In this document: positions 47,560 through 58,600 of the stretch, one piece after another
How the letters are laid out: each line of letters starts with the position of its first letter
Numbering within the stretch: the first letter of the stretch is position 1
Assembly (NCBI RefSeq): GCF_000315625.1
Contig: NW_005434662.1
Coordinates: forward strand, 83,252-147,251
DNA length: 64,000 nucleotides
Direction of reading: 5' to 3'
From: Guillardia theta CCMP2712
Lineage: Eukaryota; Cryptophyceae; Pyrenomonadales; Geminigeraceae
Notes under the pieces: model-generated
The model's input: the letters and a program-made list of their open reading frames with translations, nothing else
What the model was told of the DNA's origin: nothing
The model's database searches: none
Translations under genes and position numbers: made by a program

Positions 47560-48150
47560 TGTTAAATACCCCCACCATCCACTCACTACCCCTTTCTTCC
47601 TCTGGGCGGATGAGCATGACGTGTGACCCTATCGCACCCTCCCGTTCCCTGGTTACTCACACAGGGCCCACTGACAAGCTAATTTCCTCACCTCTTATGG
47701 GTCGGCAGTCCATAACCCCCACCCTCCTCGTTTACTTGAGTTTTACGGGTGATGTGGAACTGATCCTAAAACCCTTTTTAAACAGCTATTTTACCACAGA
47801 CCCCTGACAGCTACCCTACCACATGAATAGAGTCCGGATGAGTGTTGATAAGGGGTGGTCACTATGCAAAGGTATAAAAAGATCCATTTAAATATCCCTT
47901 ATGCGTTACGTCAGCTCAAAAATACTTTTGGCGTAAAATATTTTTAAAGGGGGGCAAGGGTAATGCTACCCTACCACCTATTTCATAGAGATTCGCAGGG
48001 GTACCTCGACTGTTGGGTACCCCCTTACCATCCTGTTCCTCACATGTCCTCTTACCCCACCCCCTTCTTTGAGCCGTTTTGGACCCACGTGCAGTGGCTC
48101 CATCGCACATGCGCCTCACCCCACCCCACCTACCCCTTAGCCGCTCTCAC
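47560..48150 (-). other. C-run segment (G-rich on - strand)
   Basis: TACCCCCACC, CCTACCAC, ACCCCAC and GTACCCCC words are spread over about 590 bp, interrupted by an AT-rich patch at 47870-47950. It ends about 590 bp before the heat-shock factor start. A CCTT-type pyrimidine tract follows at 48240-48280. No gene is seen from 46165 to 48740. Confidence 0.55.
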
Positions 48151-48740
48151 GTCCACTCGCAAATCAAAGTTCACAGGCGGTCAATGCACATATAGAGCCA
48201 TGTCCTCGCCCTCTCCTCTGCTCCAGTCTCCTGTTCCAGCCCCCTCCACTTCCCTCCTTCCCTCCTTCCCTCCTTCAGGCTGTTGCTGGCATCTTGTTGT
48301 GCTCCTAGCCCATTCCTTTCTCGATGTTCCAGTTCTTGCCTCTACTGCCCTCACAGTCTGTTTGTCTTTGGCAACTGCCAGTCCTTGACGAGCAATCATG
48401 CCAACACCTGTTGGCATAACTACTTGACCATCTTTACAATTTCATTATCTCACTTCATAATACTGACTTTGTCCCTCCGATCTCTTTCTAAAGGAGCTGA
48501 GAAACTGGGAACACTATGTCTTGTTGTACACCACAACATCCTAGTTCTAGTTCAGTTTCTGGAACAAAAAAGAATGCAGTGCTTGATGAGCGAAGACATC
48601 AGTGAAACTCTCATGTTTTTGTAACCGTCACATCTTGTCATTTTTCACTTGCTACTTCTTGTTGGCCCTTGAATGTTTTTGAATGCAAGTGGTCCACAAA
48701 TTTCATGTCGCTTACACAGTGTGCAGGTTCATAGTGGAGG

Positions 48741-50473
48741 ATGGAGGACAACCAATCCACTCTCTCATCGTTCATCGTCAAGCTCACCCTCATGCTCAAG
48801 GATGCTACAGCATACCCTTACATCTCGTGGTCTCACTCCGGGGAGAGCATAGTCGTCACAGACCCAACTGCGTTTGCCATAAAAGTTCTGCCGAGGTAAG
48901 CAAATACCCGGACCCCCCGCTTCCTCCTCATGCTTGTTCTCATCTGGTCTGTGGCAGGTATTTCAAACATGGAAATTTTGCTTCTTTCGTCAGGCAGCTC
49001 AATCTCTACGGATTTCACAAGACTTCGCAAGAGGCAACAGCTTGCGAATTCACCAACCCCCTGTTTCGGTATGAAGAGGCGGCAAGGTGAAATGAAGCGA
49101 TGACGTGGAGTGTAGGAGGGGAGACGAGCACCTGCTGAAAGCTATCAGGAGGAAGGTACCGAAAGACCCGCAAGACAAGGAGCTCTTCAACGTTGCGTGC
49201 GAGAGCGAGAGGCTGATGAAAGACTTTGCTGACTTGAGGTGAGGGAGGAGGAGGGGGGGGGGGGTGACGGTGAGTGACCGGGTTGCGATGGATCAGATCC
49301 AAGTATGAGAAGCTTGAAAGTGCACTGCAGCAGAAGGAGGCTGAGAAGCAGATGATCGTCAACGAGCTCATGCAGAGCAAGCAGCGACAAGAGGTTGGGG
49401 AAGAGGGAGGCAGCGTGAGCAGCTGACGGCATGTCAGGTCTTTGAAGCCCGTCTTGACAAGATGGTTCAAGTCTTGATGAAAGCTTGCTCTTCTGTCGGA
49501 ATATCTCCCCTGCCCTGCTCGGGCAGCAAGCGGCAGATCATGGACTTGGACGGCAAGAGCAGCGTCAAGCGCCCTTGCCTGCTGGTAAGGATGCAGGATG
49601 TGAGGGAGGAGGAGGCTAACGAGTCGAGTAGGAGGGGATTGACGGAGAGATGGCGGGCGGGAGGATCGACCATGTGAAGATGGACGAGTGGCTTGACTCT
49701 CTTCTTACTGATACTCTTGGGGATGCCAAGAATGCACTAAAGGTTCGCCATAACCTCCTCCTCCTCCTCCTCCTCCTCTTCAACCAACCCCTACCCTCCC
49801 CCTTCCTGTCCCCATTCCCCTTCCTCCTCTGCAAGTTTCGCCTACTCTTGTCTCCTGCTCCCCGTCGCAGTCTGATTGTTGCTCAGTCCCAAGAATGGAC
49901 GGCAGGGCGCGAGCCTCTCAAGCTCACCAACGGGAAGCAGAGCAGCCGGAAAGATAGCATGGAGGAAGCAGCGAAGCAGCAAGACAGGTGACCTTGCCGT
50001 TCGTTGCTCCTCCTCCATTGACCATTGTTGTGTCAGCATCGTCCTCGCTCTGGACGAGCCGCTAGAGGAGGTGCTGTTCGAGCAACATGCTCCTCTCGAG
50101 ATTGGCGACGGCCCTGCTGCAGACCTGTCAGAGAACATGGTAGCCAGCATCGCACAGCCAGCAGCGATGCCGTTGGAGGAGGCACCAGCACAGGTCCTTG
50201 CCATCTTCCTCCTCCTACCCTGCTTACCATCCCACATCACTGCTTCCCGCCTGTCTTGTCCTTTTGTCTTCACCTCCTCCTCCATTTCCTCGCTAACGAT
50301 CGCGACAGCTCGAGAGCGTGCGGCTCGATAGTCAGACCCTCGATCTCGACAACTTGCTGGGCATTTCGGAGCAGGAGAACGACTTGGAATCACTGATGGG
50401 TGCTCAGCAGTCAGTTGGGATGCGGGCGGGATCGTTACTGTTGCCTCGGACGGAGATCGCAAGTAAAGTGTGA
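48741..50473 (+). CDS. HSF: Heat shock transcription factor (HSF), 9 exons
   Basis: Nine exons (48741-48895, 48958-49068, 49116-49238, 49297-49393, 49438-49584, 49632-49742, 49887-49987, 50037-50193, 50309-50473) close in phase to 388 residues. The winged-helix DNA-binding domain starts at residue 10: FIVKLTLML, then YISWSHSGESIVVTD, AFAIKVLPRYFKHGN, FASFVRQLNLYGFHK with the recognition helix, and NPLFRRGDEHLLKAIRRK. Residues about 125-175 form the heptad HR-A/B oligomerisation region (ESERLMKDFADL, EKLESALQQKEAEKQ). The C-terminal half is acidic with bulky residues (DEWLDSLLTDTL, DEPLEEVLFEQH, LDLDNLLGI), fitting activation motifs. The factor should trimerise and bind nGAAn elements in the nucleus. 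The exon 2 donor at 49069 was chosen because it restores the family's NPxFxRG segment. Confidence 0.93.
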
Positions 50474-50527
50474 AGAAGGTTGTACAAACAAAGTGAAGGC
50501 CTGTTGGCTCGGTGATGTAATGAATGT

Positions 50528-53019
50528 ATTTTACTTACAATGTTGATACGCTACTGCTGCTGCTCCTGCTGCCCTCATTGTCCTCTCCTCACCCCTAGCG
50601 TGAGTTATCTTCGTCGTGCCTCCTGCCTCCACCTTCACTGTTTGGTCGATGGCAACCTTCCTTCTCTCCCACCCCTTTATCATGTCAGTTGAACCCCCTC
50701 ACCTCCTCTCTCCTCTAGCTCCCTCCTCTCCTCCCTTCCCCTCTCGATCCCCGGAGCTTCTCCTCGTCTCCTCCCACCTGATTCGGCGCAGAGGAGTGTT
50801 GGCGTCTGCGTTCTTGAGAACCTTCAGGGGGCGTGAGCCGCCGGAGGGAGGGAGAGACGAAGTAGAGGAGCGAAGAGCGAGGGGATGGGGGGAGGACAGA
50901 AACTTGAGAGAAGTGCGGGAAGGAGGAAGACTGGGAAGTGGATGGGGGAGGCTGAGGGCAGGGAAGGAGGAGGGAGGGGGAAGGAGGAGGTAGAGGGCAG
51001 ACAAGGAGAGAGGAGGGAGGAGGGAGGAGGGAGGAGGGAGGAGGGAGGAGGGAGGAGGGAGGAGGGAGGAGGGAGAGGAGAGCCTCGGACCTTGGGCGCT
51101 CGCATGTGATCCAACATGGTTTTTGACTTGGCTCTTGCAACCTGAACCTCTTCAGCCCACATCACATCCTCCTCTTGCTCCTCTTGCTCGTCCTCCCTCG
51201 CCTTCTTCCAACAGCTCCCACTCCTTCCTCCTTCACCTGGAGCGTCTGGTCTGAGTGTAAGAGGACGATATTCCTGCATGCCTGAGTGAGAAGGACAGGA
51301 ACAAGACGGAAAGAGGAGGAACAAGGGAGCCTTGACGTCCACAACAAGGAGGATGGAGGAAGAAGGTGGGGGGCTGAGAGGGGTGGAGAGGGAGCGTAAG
51401 GATAGATGGAGGGATTTACCTCAACTCGTTGGTTGAAAGATTGCAGCCATAGTGAGGATAAGATCTGCGAAGCGATGAGAGTAGGCGAAGAGGAAGCGAG
51501 CGCGAAAGAGGAAGGGAGGNNNNNNNNNNNNNNNNNNNNNNNNNNNNNNNNNNNNNNNNNNNNNNNNNNNNNNNNNNNNNNNNNNNNNNNNNNNNNNNNN
51601 NNNNNNNNNNNNNNNNNNNTTGGTCTTGGAGAACCAGTGGAGGATGTGGAGGATGACTCGCTCACGGCTGAGGCCGCAGGGGACCTGAGGGGAGGGAAGA
51701 GAGTCAGGGAGCTAGAGATCCAATATGAAGCGAAAGAGGAGAAGGAGAAGGGGAGGAGGAGGGGGAGCGGGAGGCAGAGGAGGAGAAAACCTCAATGTAA
51801 TCGTCTCCTCCCCCTGCTATTGTCAGAAAGTCGTCCACCGATTGCCACTTTCCCTCCCAGAGGAGAGCAACCAGTGCTTCTGACCGGCCAACACAGCAAT
51901 CCTGCCGAATGCGTCAGGTAGGAGGTGGAGGAGGAGGAGGAGGAGGAGGAGACCTGTGCTGAGCAGAAGACCACGCTGACAGCAGGGAGACCTCCGAAGA
52001 GATTGAGAGCTTGCGTGCGACTTTGCACTGTGTTGCCTCCGATGATCTGGAAGGGAGAGATGGTGAGCGGCGGAGAAGGGAGCAGGGGAAGGAAGAGGAC
52101 ACAAACAGCTGGATAAGGGAGGAGGGGGAAGGAGACGGAAAAGCAAGGGTAACGACGAGGGGAAAGAGCGTGTGGGAGGAGGAGAGCAGGGGGAGGGAGG
52201 GAAGAGCAGGTTCAAGTTCACCAAGGGAGCAACGTGCTGCCTGCTGACGGTCTGTGTAGTTCCGCACTGCCAGCACCTGACATCGCAGCCCTCGCAGACA
52301 TCCTCGGGAATTTCCTTTCCTGTCCACTGGTGAGGACGAGGAGGAGACGGGGAGAGAGGGAGTGTGTGGAGATGATGATGATGGTGATGATGATGAGGGG
52401 AAGGGAGGGAGAGAGGTGGAAGGAGATCGATGCTGTAAGGAGAGGAGAGGAAGGGAAGAGATCGGGCAGAACGATGAGGAAACGATGGACATCTACCAGT
52501 GAATCCTGTGAGAAAGAAAGCAGAGGGGATGGGGATGTGTTGAGGAGGAGATTCCAAGAGTTCCAGGTGAGGAGGAGCAGAGCTGCAAGGAGGTCGTCTC
52601 GGAGTTGAAACCTGCAAGACCCTCAGGCTTGAGTACGAGGAGAGGAGCAAGCAAGCAAGCAAACGGACCGTCTCTCCTCTACTCTCCTTCTCCCTCGCCT
52701 CCCGCAAGCTCTGCTCCTCTCTTGCAAGCTTCGATGCTTTGCTGATCCTCTTGCTCTCCACCTCCTCATCCGTCAACGCCGCTCGTCCTCCCCACCCCTG
52801 AATCGATCGTGCTGCTCCTTCACTCCTCCTGCTGCAAGATCAACACAGGTGCAGACAAGTTGCGTCGGAGGCGAGTAGGATGAAGAAGTCTAGAAGGAGA
52901 GAGAAAGAGAGAGAGAGCGCGCGCGAGCGAGCGAGAGAGAGAGGGAGAGGGAGGGAGGGAGGGAGGGAGGGAGGGAGAGGGAGGGAGGGAGCGGAGAGAG
53001 AGGAGGAGGAGGAGGGAGG

Positions 53020-53060
<41 letters not shown>

Positions 53061-53752
53061 GGGAGAGGGAGAGGGAGAGGGAGAGGGAGAGGGAGAGGGA
53101 GAGGGAGAGGGAGAGGGAGAGGGAGAAGGACAGGAGGAGAGGCAACGACCAAGCTCCTGAGTTTTTCTTTTCCTCTTCTCGTTTCCCAGAAATGTTCCCG
53201 TTGCAGGAGATATTCTCGGTGTTTGCCCTTTGGTCGCAAGCTCTTCCTGCTCCTGCTTTCTCTCCCTCGCTCTGCGTTTCCCTTCCTGCCTTCCCGGCGC
53301 ATATGCGATCCTCAAGGATCTGAGAGCATAAACGAGGAAAAGAGCACTCAATCTCACGTCATGAATAAATTCTGCCATACACCTCTTCTCTCGTCCCCTC
53401 CTCCCCTTCCCACACCTTCCCTCCCCCCTGCTCTCAAGGTTCCCTTCTCTCAAAAGTCCTCCCCTCCCCAACACCACCATCACATCCCCATCTCGTCTCT
53501 TCACCTTGCGGCAGACGTTCAGGTCCATGTGCTTGTCCAGGATGTGCCTGGCGAGCTCTCAGCAAGAGGTTCTAGACCTCCTCCCTCCTCCTTCCTCACC
53601 TGATCTGAGAGCGAGAAAGAGCTGCAGGAAACTCAGCAACCAGCCGCGCTGTCCACCTGCTCTCAGTGCCATCACGTTGCATGTCTGCGGGGCAGAGCTG
53701 ATCTCGTTTTACCTTTCTCGAACGTTCTTGCATGAATCGCAAACCCCGTCAT
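50528..53752 (-). CDS. Unrecognised multi-exon gene crossed by an assembly gap
   Basis: A minus-strand gene runs from an ATG at 53752 (MTGFAIHARTFEK) to TAA at 50528. Well-supported pieces in order: SSFSLSDQ joined to LARHILDKHMDLNVCRK; GRAALTDEEVESKRISKASK with helical continuation; GKEIPEDVCEGCDV with a Cys pair that may be part of a zinc knuckle; IIGGNTVQSRTQALNLFGGL and PAVSVVFCSAQ; DCCVGRSEALVALLWEGKWQ; DDFLTIAGGGDDYIE; SRERVILHILHWFSKT up to the gap; then FNQRVE, RNIVLLHSDQTLQ, KSKTMLDHMRAPK, NADANTPLRRIR and a final KVAIDQTVKVEAGGTTKI. The combination reads as a conserved cytosolic protein, but I cannot name the family. Introns are short and pyrimidine-rich on this strand. Some joins, and at least one exon lost in the gap, remain open. 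Confidence 0.5.
51004..51075. repeat. 7-nt minisatellite (GGAGGGA)n
   Basis: About ten copies of a seven-base unit GAGGGAG stand in tandem inside an intron of the minus-strand gene. Confidence 0.85.
51520..51619. other. Assembly gap, 100 N
   Basis: Exactly 100 N, a conventional gap of unknown true size. It interrupts the minus-strand gene directly after the exon ending HWFSKT, so part of that protein is missing. Confidence 1.
52905..53130. repeat. Purine repeats: (GA)n, (GGGA)n and (GGGAGA)n
   Basis: There are successive blocks: (GGGA)n around 52950-52990, (GA)n at about 53025-53055, and about eleven copies of GGGAGA at 53060-53125. They lie in an intron of the minus-strand gene, where they read as a pyrimidine-rich tract. 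Confidence 0.88.
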
Positions 53753-53994
53753 TCTGCGAGAGGGAGAATGCAGATCCCTGGCTCGACGGTTACACATGAT
53801 GACTCAGTCCACTAGTAACACCTTGCACTTCCTCTTCGAAGATGGAGATTGGTTCCATCGGCATCTTCAACATGTATCAGAGGTCTTACAAGACCGACTG
53901 GACTATCACCTGTTGTGAAAACTGATCTTCGAGCTCTCCGCCGCTCTTCCTGCTGCAAAAACGATCACCATCGATGGTCAAGGATGAAGTTGGA

Positions 53995-54700
53995 TCAACC
54001 ACCATCAGACGAGCTTGTTTCCAGTCGAGCACTTGCTTGAGCCTTGTGAAAGTGCGACGTCTCGTCTTCTGATGAGTCGGAGAACGAAAACTCTCTCAGG
54101 ATAGAGCTGGCTACTGTAGAAAGGATCAACAAGTAATCCCTCCCTTCCCCCTCCCCCGTTCTCCCCCCTCCTCCTTCTCTGCCTCCAAGGAACCTGAGTC
54201 TGCTGTCAAGCTCTTGAGACCTGCGGCAGGAAGAGGTGAGCACAACACAAGGACCGCGATACATTCTCACCATCCTTCCTTCCAATCGAAGAATGGCTCC
54301 TGCTTGCATCATAGTTAGCGAACCTTTCAAGAGCTCTAGGTCAGACCTGGCTGCACCTCCCCCTGCTCTTCGTCTCCCTGCAGCTTCTCGCTCAGAGCAG
54401 CATGCCTCATGACGAGCATGCTCACCTGATAGTCCACCGGAGGAGGAGGAGGCAGAGAAAGGTCCATGATACATGATATCGTGCCTCTGAAACACACGAG
54501 GAGAGGCTGTCGGGAAAATGCCAAGTTGGAGAGCCTGGTTTTAGTTCCTGAATCCTTGGAGCATTCCAATGATAGCAAGGAGATACGGGATCTCAACTCT
54601 CTTCGCGAGATGTCCCCGCTACAGTCACCTGCTAGCCTGCTCGCCACGTCGGATTCAACGTACTGCCCGGATCCTCGCCAAGAGAAGGAGCAGGAGGGGA
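53995..54700 (-). CDS. Hypothetical minus-strand gene, 3' part
   Basis: Two coding stretches on the minus strand fit together. The upstream one (about 54700 to 54423) reads GSGQYVESDVASRL ... DISRRELRSRISLLSLEC ... LPPPPPVDYQ. The downstream one reads REAAGRRRAGGGAARSDLEL, then MMQAGAILRLEGRMV, and ends in an acidic DSSEDETSHFHK stretch with TGA at 53995. They join in phase 0 if a 35-nt intron (gtgagc...ctgag) is removed. No family is recognised, no convincing start was found upstream, and the middle stretch may hold a further intron. Treat as tentative. Confidence 0.35.
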
Positions 54701-54974
54701 CGTGGAGGTTACGAGCGAGAAAGAGAGTTGGCAAGGGAGAATGAAAGAGAAGATGGTTGTAAGGAAAGGCAACCTGTTTGTACAAGTCTGCTGTCACAAG
54801 TCGAAACTGTCGCGGTTGTGTTTGTTTTTTTCCTTGTTTTTTCCTTCACTGTAGCCAACGGCCTTCAGCAGGACATCTCAGGCTGAAATCAAAAGATTGG
54901 CAAGTAAAACGAAACGGGATGTATTGTAATTTTGATATTAGGAAAAATATTTCAAAAACTTCTGAAATGAGTTT

Positions 54975-55310
54975 TTCACACCCCACCCTGTCAATTCCTT
55001 GGATTTCCTGTAGTTTGATGGGTACTATCCGTACCCCTACCCTCTTTGAGCCTTTTTGCGAAACCACAGATGATGGATAACCGTCCTTTGCGACCTGGAA
55101 GGTCAGAAAGCAGGGTGGGTGGGACATGGACCGGAGGTCTTCAAAAACAAGGGGTATGAGGTAAAGGGGGTTCAGTCTGGAACTTCTTGGGTGGGGGGAT
55201 ACAACATACTAAAATAGGGGTTTGAAAGTGGAAGTAGGGGTGGTATAAGGAATCAGGGACTGAAGGAGGGGTACTCTAGCGATGCGATGCGGATAGTCAC
55301 AGCTTTGGTG
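54975..55310. other. C-run to G-run segment with a strand switch
   Basis: The left part (54978-55050) carries C-runs on the + strand (CACCCCACCC, ACCCCTACCC). The right part (55110-55310) carries G-runs (GGGTGGGTGGG, AAGGGGG, TGGGGGG). The switch occurs near 55085. All other such segments keep one strand. It lies about 310 bp upstream of the coiled-coil gene. Confidence 0.5.
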
Positions 55311-55620
55311 GGGGGTGGGTAGCAATGATGATGATGAGGATTGATCGGAATGCACAGCAGGGAATGGAAGGACAGGAAGGAGAGGAGGAGCAACGCGAAG
55401 GGAGGGCAGGAGAGGAAGGAGGAGAAGAAGAGAACGTAGGGGGGAAAGCAAACGAAGACAACTTGGTCGATGTGGAGTGTGCATGAAAGAAAGGAACGCG
55501 CGGAGATATTGATATCCGTTTGATCGCCCCCCTTGCTGTTGTGGAACTGATATTCGTCGCGCAGATAATGCAGACAGTGTCATTCCATTGAAGTGAAGTG
55601 AATCTGCCGGTTGATACGAC

Positions 55621-58600
55621 ATGTCGAGTTTGTTCCAAGACTTTGCCAAGAAGGGTGAGGACTTTGACATGAACACAACTTCCTCACTTGTTCTCTACCA
55701 GCTACCATCTCTGCCAGCGCATGGAAAGACTCGCTGAAGCCCAACTTGAGCTCCTTGAAGCCCAACCTGGTGGCCTTCAAGGAGAAGGTGGGACACCATG
55801 GTGGTCGGCATGCAAACTAACGCAGCTCGCCTCAGTTCGGGGAGTTTGTTGCTGATGTACAAGAAGAATTAGGACGGGGCGATGACTTACGATACGAGTG
55901 GAACCGTCTGCAGGTGACCCCTTGCCGTCTTTCTTCTTCTCCTACTGCTCCATTCCCACGTCCTCCTCCCCTCCTCCTGCTGCTCCATCGCCGCGTCCTT
56001 CTTCTCGTGCCCTCCAGCTTGCTGTCTACTTTTGGGTTCCGCCTATACTTTCTCCTCTTTCCATCCTGCCACGCCTTCTTATCCCTGTCGACCTGTCACT
56101 GCCTTTCCATCCCCTTCCTCACAGCATCTGTCCCTTCCTCCTCCTACTTGCCTCACAAACTGCCAGACGTTCGTCGATTGGCCCCTAGACAAGCCGAGGC
56201 CGGCAGAGCTTGCGAAGGTGGGATAGGAAGACGAAGAGGATAGAGGGAAAAGGGGGAAGGGAGGGAGGAAGGGGAGAGGGGAGTTGGTTAAAGTTAGAGG
56301 GAGCAACTGAAGGCAAGGTGGTGCAGGCAGGATTTTTCTTCGTTCCTGCAGCAGACGCTCCTGATCGCTGCGCACACTTCTGCGCGGACAAGGTGGGAGA
56401 GGAAGGGAGAGGCGGCAGCCATTGACCTGCTGCTAGTTCTTCGCCTCCTGGGAGCCCGAAGATGATCCCTGGGAGGTAAGAGCGTCCGACTCGTCTGCTC
56501 CCTGTGAATCGGTTGCTGCTCAGGTCCTCTGCGCAAACTGCCCGGACTGTCCCTTCATTCATGGAGCGAGGTAATAGACGGGAGGGAAGGGTATCTGAGG
56601 GAGAAGGAGAGGGAAAGAGATGGACATCTGGGGAAAGAGGAGCACAAGGGAAGGGGAGGAGGTTGATGCCGGCATGATAAGAGGTTGTGTCAGTGGCAAC
56701 GTGCCCCTCCCCTCTGCGTACTCGAACTCAACGCAAGAAGGAGAGGAACCGCACAAGCGCAACGCCGTCGCGGAGTTGACAAGTTACCTATCGATGGCAC
56801 TGGAGGTAAGGGGCTGTGCGTGAGGGAAGCAGTATGTCTCTTGCAGTCCTTGCTGCCCTTTTCCCCTCTCCTCCCCTCCTCCCTCCTCCTCCTCATCGGG
56901 TCCATGCAGTGATCCTTTCGTCTCATCCTCGCGCTCCTCTACTTGCTTGTTGCCTGCGATTGTGTGATGCTGATCAGTGCGAGTAGAGGGCTGCCAAAGT
57001 TCAGACGAGCAAGGGAGAAGACACTGCTGAGGAGGAGGAGGAGGAGGAGCGAAGAGACCGCGCAGCTGTACGTCAGGTAAGGACGGCACTCCCTCTCAAG
57101 CTTCCTCACACGTGCTGGAAGTCGCCGAGGAGCAACCAGGCAGAGGAGACGCAGGGGATGGAGGCAGGTAGCCTTCAAGTGAAGAGCAAGGTGAGGGAGG
57201 GAGGAGGCGGAAGGAGGGGGGGGAGGGGAGGTAAGGCTGAGAAGGAGGTTGCAGGTGAAGCGCAAGACGAAGAAGTCGGGGAAAGCAAAGAGCTCTGATG
57301 CCGCTGAAGAGTTCCCGTCTGCCGTGCTGGGGACAGGAGAGGAGAGCGAAGGCGACACAACTCCCAGGACGATCCTGTCGAAGGAGGTGAAGTCTGAGAG
57401 CTTTTGCTGAGTCGTTCTGGACTCAATCATCCTTCTGCACACTATCAACTCGATCGTCTCCGCACCGTCTTCCTCGTTCTCCTCCACTGTCTCCTCCTTG
57501 CTCTTCGCTTTCAGCTTGTAGATATCCTGATGGTCTCTGGCAGGAATGGAATCATTTCAACATTCTCCTCTCCAACGCCGTCAAGTCGATGCAGTCTCGA
57601 TGGAACTCACAGATGACAACAGCAGACAACAAGCTTGACAACCTTAAAATCAAAGTCTCTGCCCCTTCTCTCTTTTCCCTTGCTCCACCTTCCCGCTTGC
57701 CGCTCCTTCTCTTCTGTCCCCTCTCATTCTCCTTGTTTTCAATTGCCCGGTTCTTCATTCATTCTAATGTGTTCCCCTCTTCCACCCTCCAGTCACTTGA
57801 CAGTCCTACAATCTTTGATACTTGAATTCGCTCCTCTGTCTTCTCCACGTCTCCCTTTGCTCGTCCCTTGACTTTGACGCTGCAGGTCCAATCGCTACAG
57901 AATCGCACAAGACTTGTTGCACGAGGCGACTGGCTGGAACCCAAGAGGAAGGAGGTTCTACTTCTCTGACCAGTGCTCCCTCCCCTCCTCCCTCCTGCCC
58001 TTCTCCCTCCTCCTTTCCTCTCCCTTCTGCATGTTTCCAGGCCTTATGTTGGATGCTGCAGGTCGAGGCGATTGATCGTGAGTGTGAGGAGAAGCGCAAA
58101 GTCTCTTCATCATTGCAGGAGGAGATCGAAGGGCTGCAGCGACAGGCATGCGAAGTCTACTCCTCCCTCCCTCCCTCCCTCCTCCTCCTCCTGCTCTCTT
58201 GCCTCCCCCCCTCCCCCACATCTCTCCTCCCCCCCTCCCTTCAGTGATGCTCTCGCAGGCGGAAGAGAATCGTAGGGAGCTCGAGCTTCTGAAGAACCAA
58301 GAGGCTCTCAAGGACGAATGGGACCGAAAGGTGATTGATCTCTCTCCGTCTCTCACCTCCTACCCTGCCTCCTCTCTTGCTTCCTTGCCCTTTCTTTCTT
58401 TGATTGCCTCCTCCTCTCGTCTTCCTGATTTACTTGAACACAGGTCCGAGAGGCTGTCGAGGAGGTGGAAGAGCTTCAGGACACCAAGGTTTCCCTTCTC
58501 CCTCCCTCGTCCTTCCCTCTTCCCGCTTGTTCATCAGCCAGCAGAGTCGATTGGAAGGAGAGATCTCCGAGCTCGAGGATCACAAGCAGGAGATGGTCGA

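Noticed and set aside
49093-49115. 29-nt intron in the heat-shock factor gene
   Set aside because: Too short; a donor at 49069 gives a 48-nt intron and restores the conserved NPxFxRG segment.
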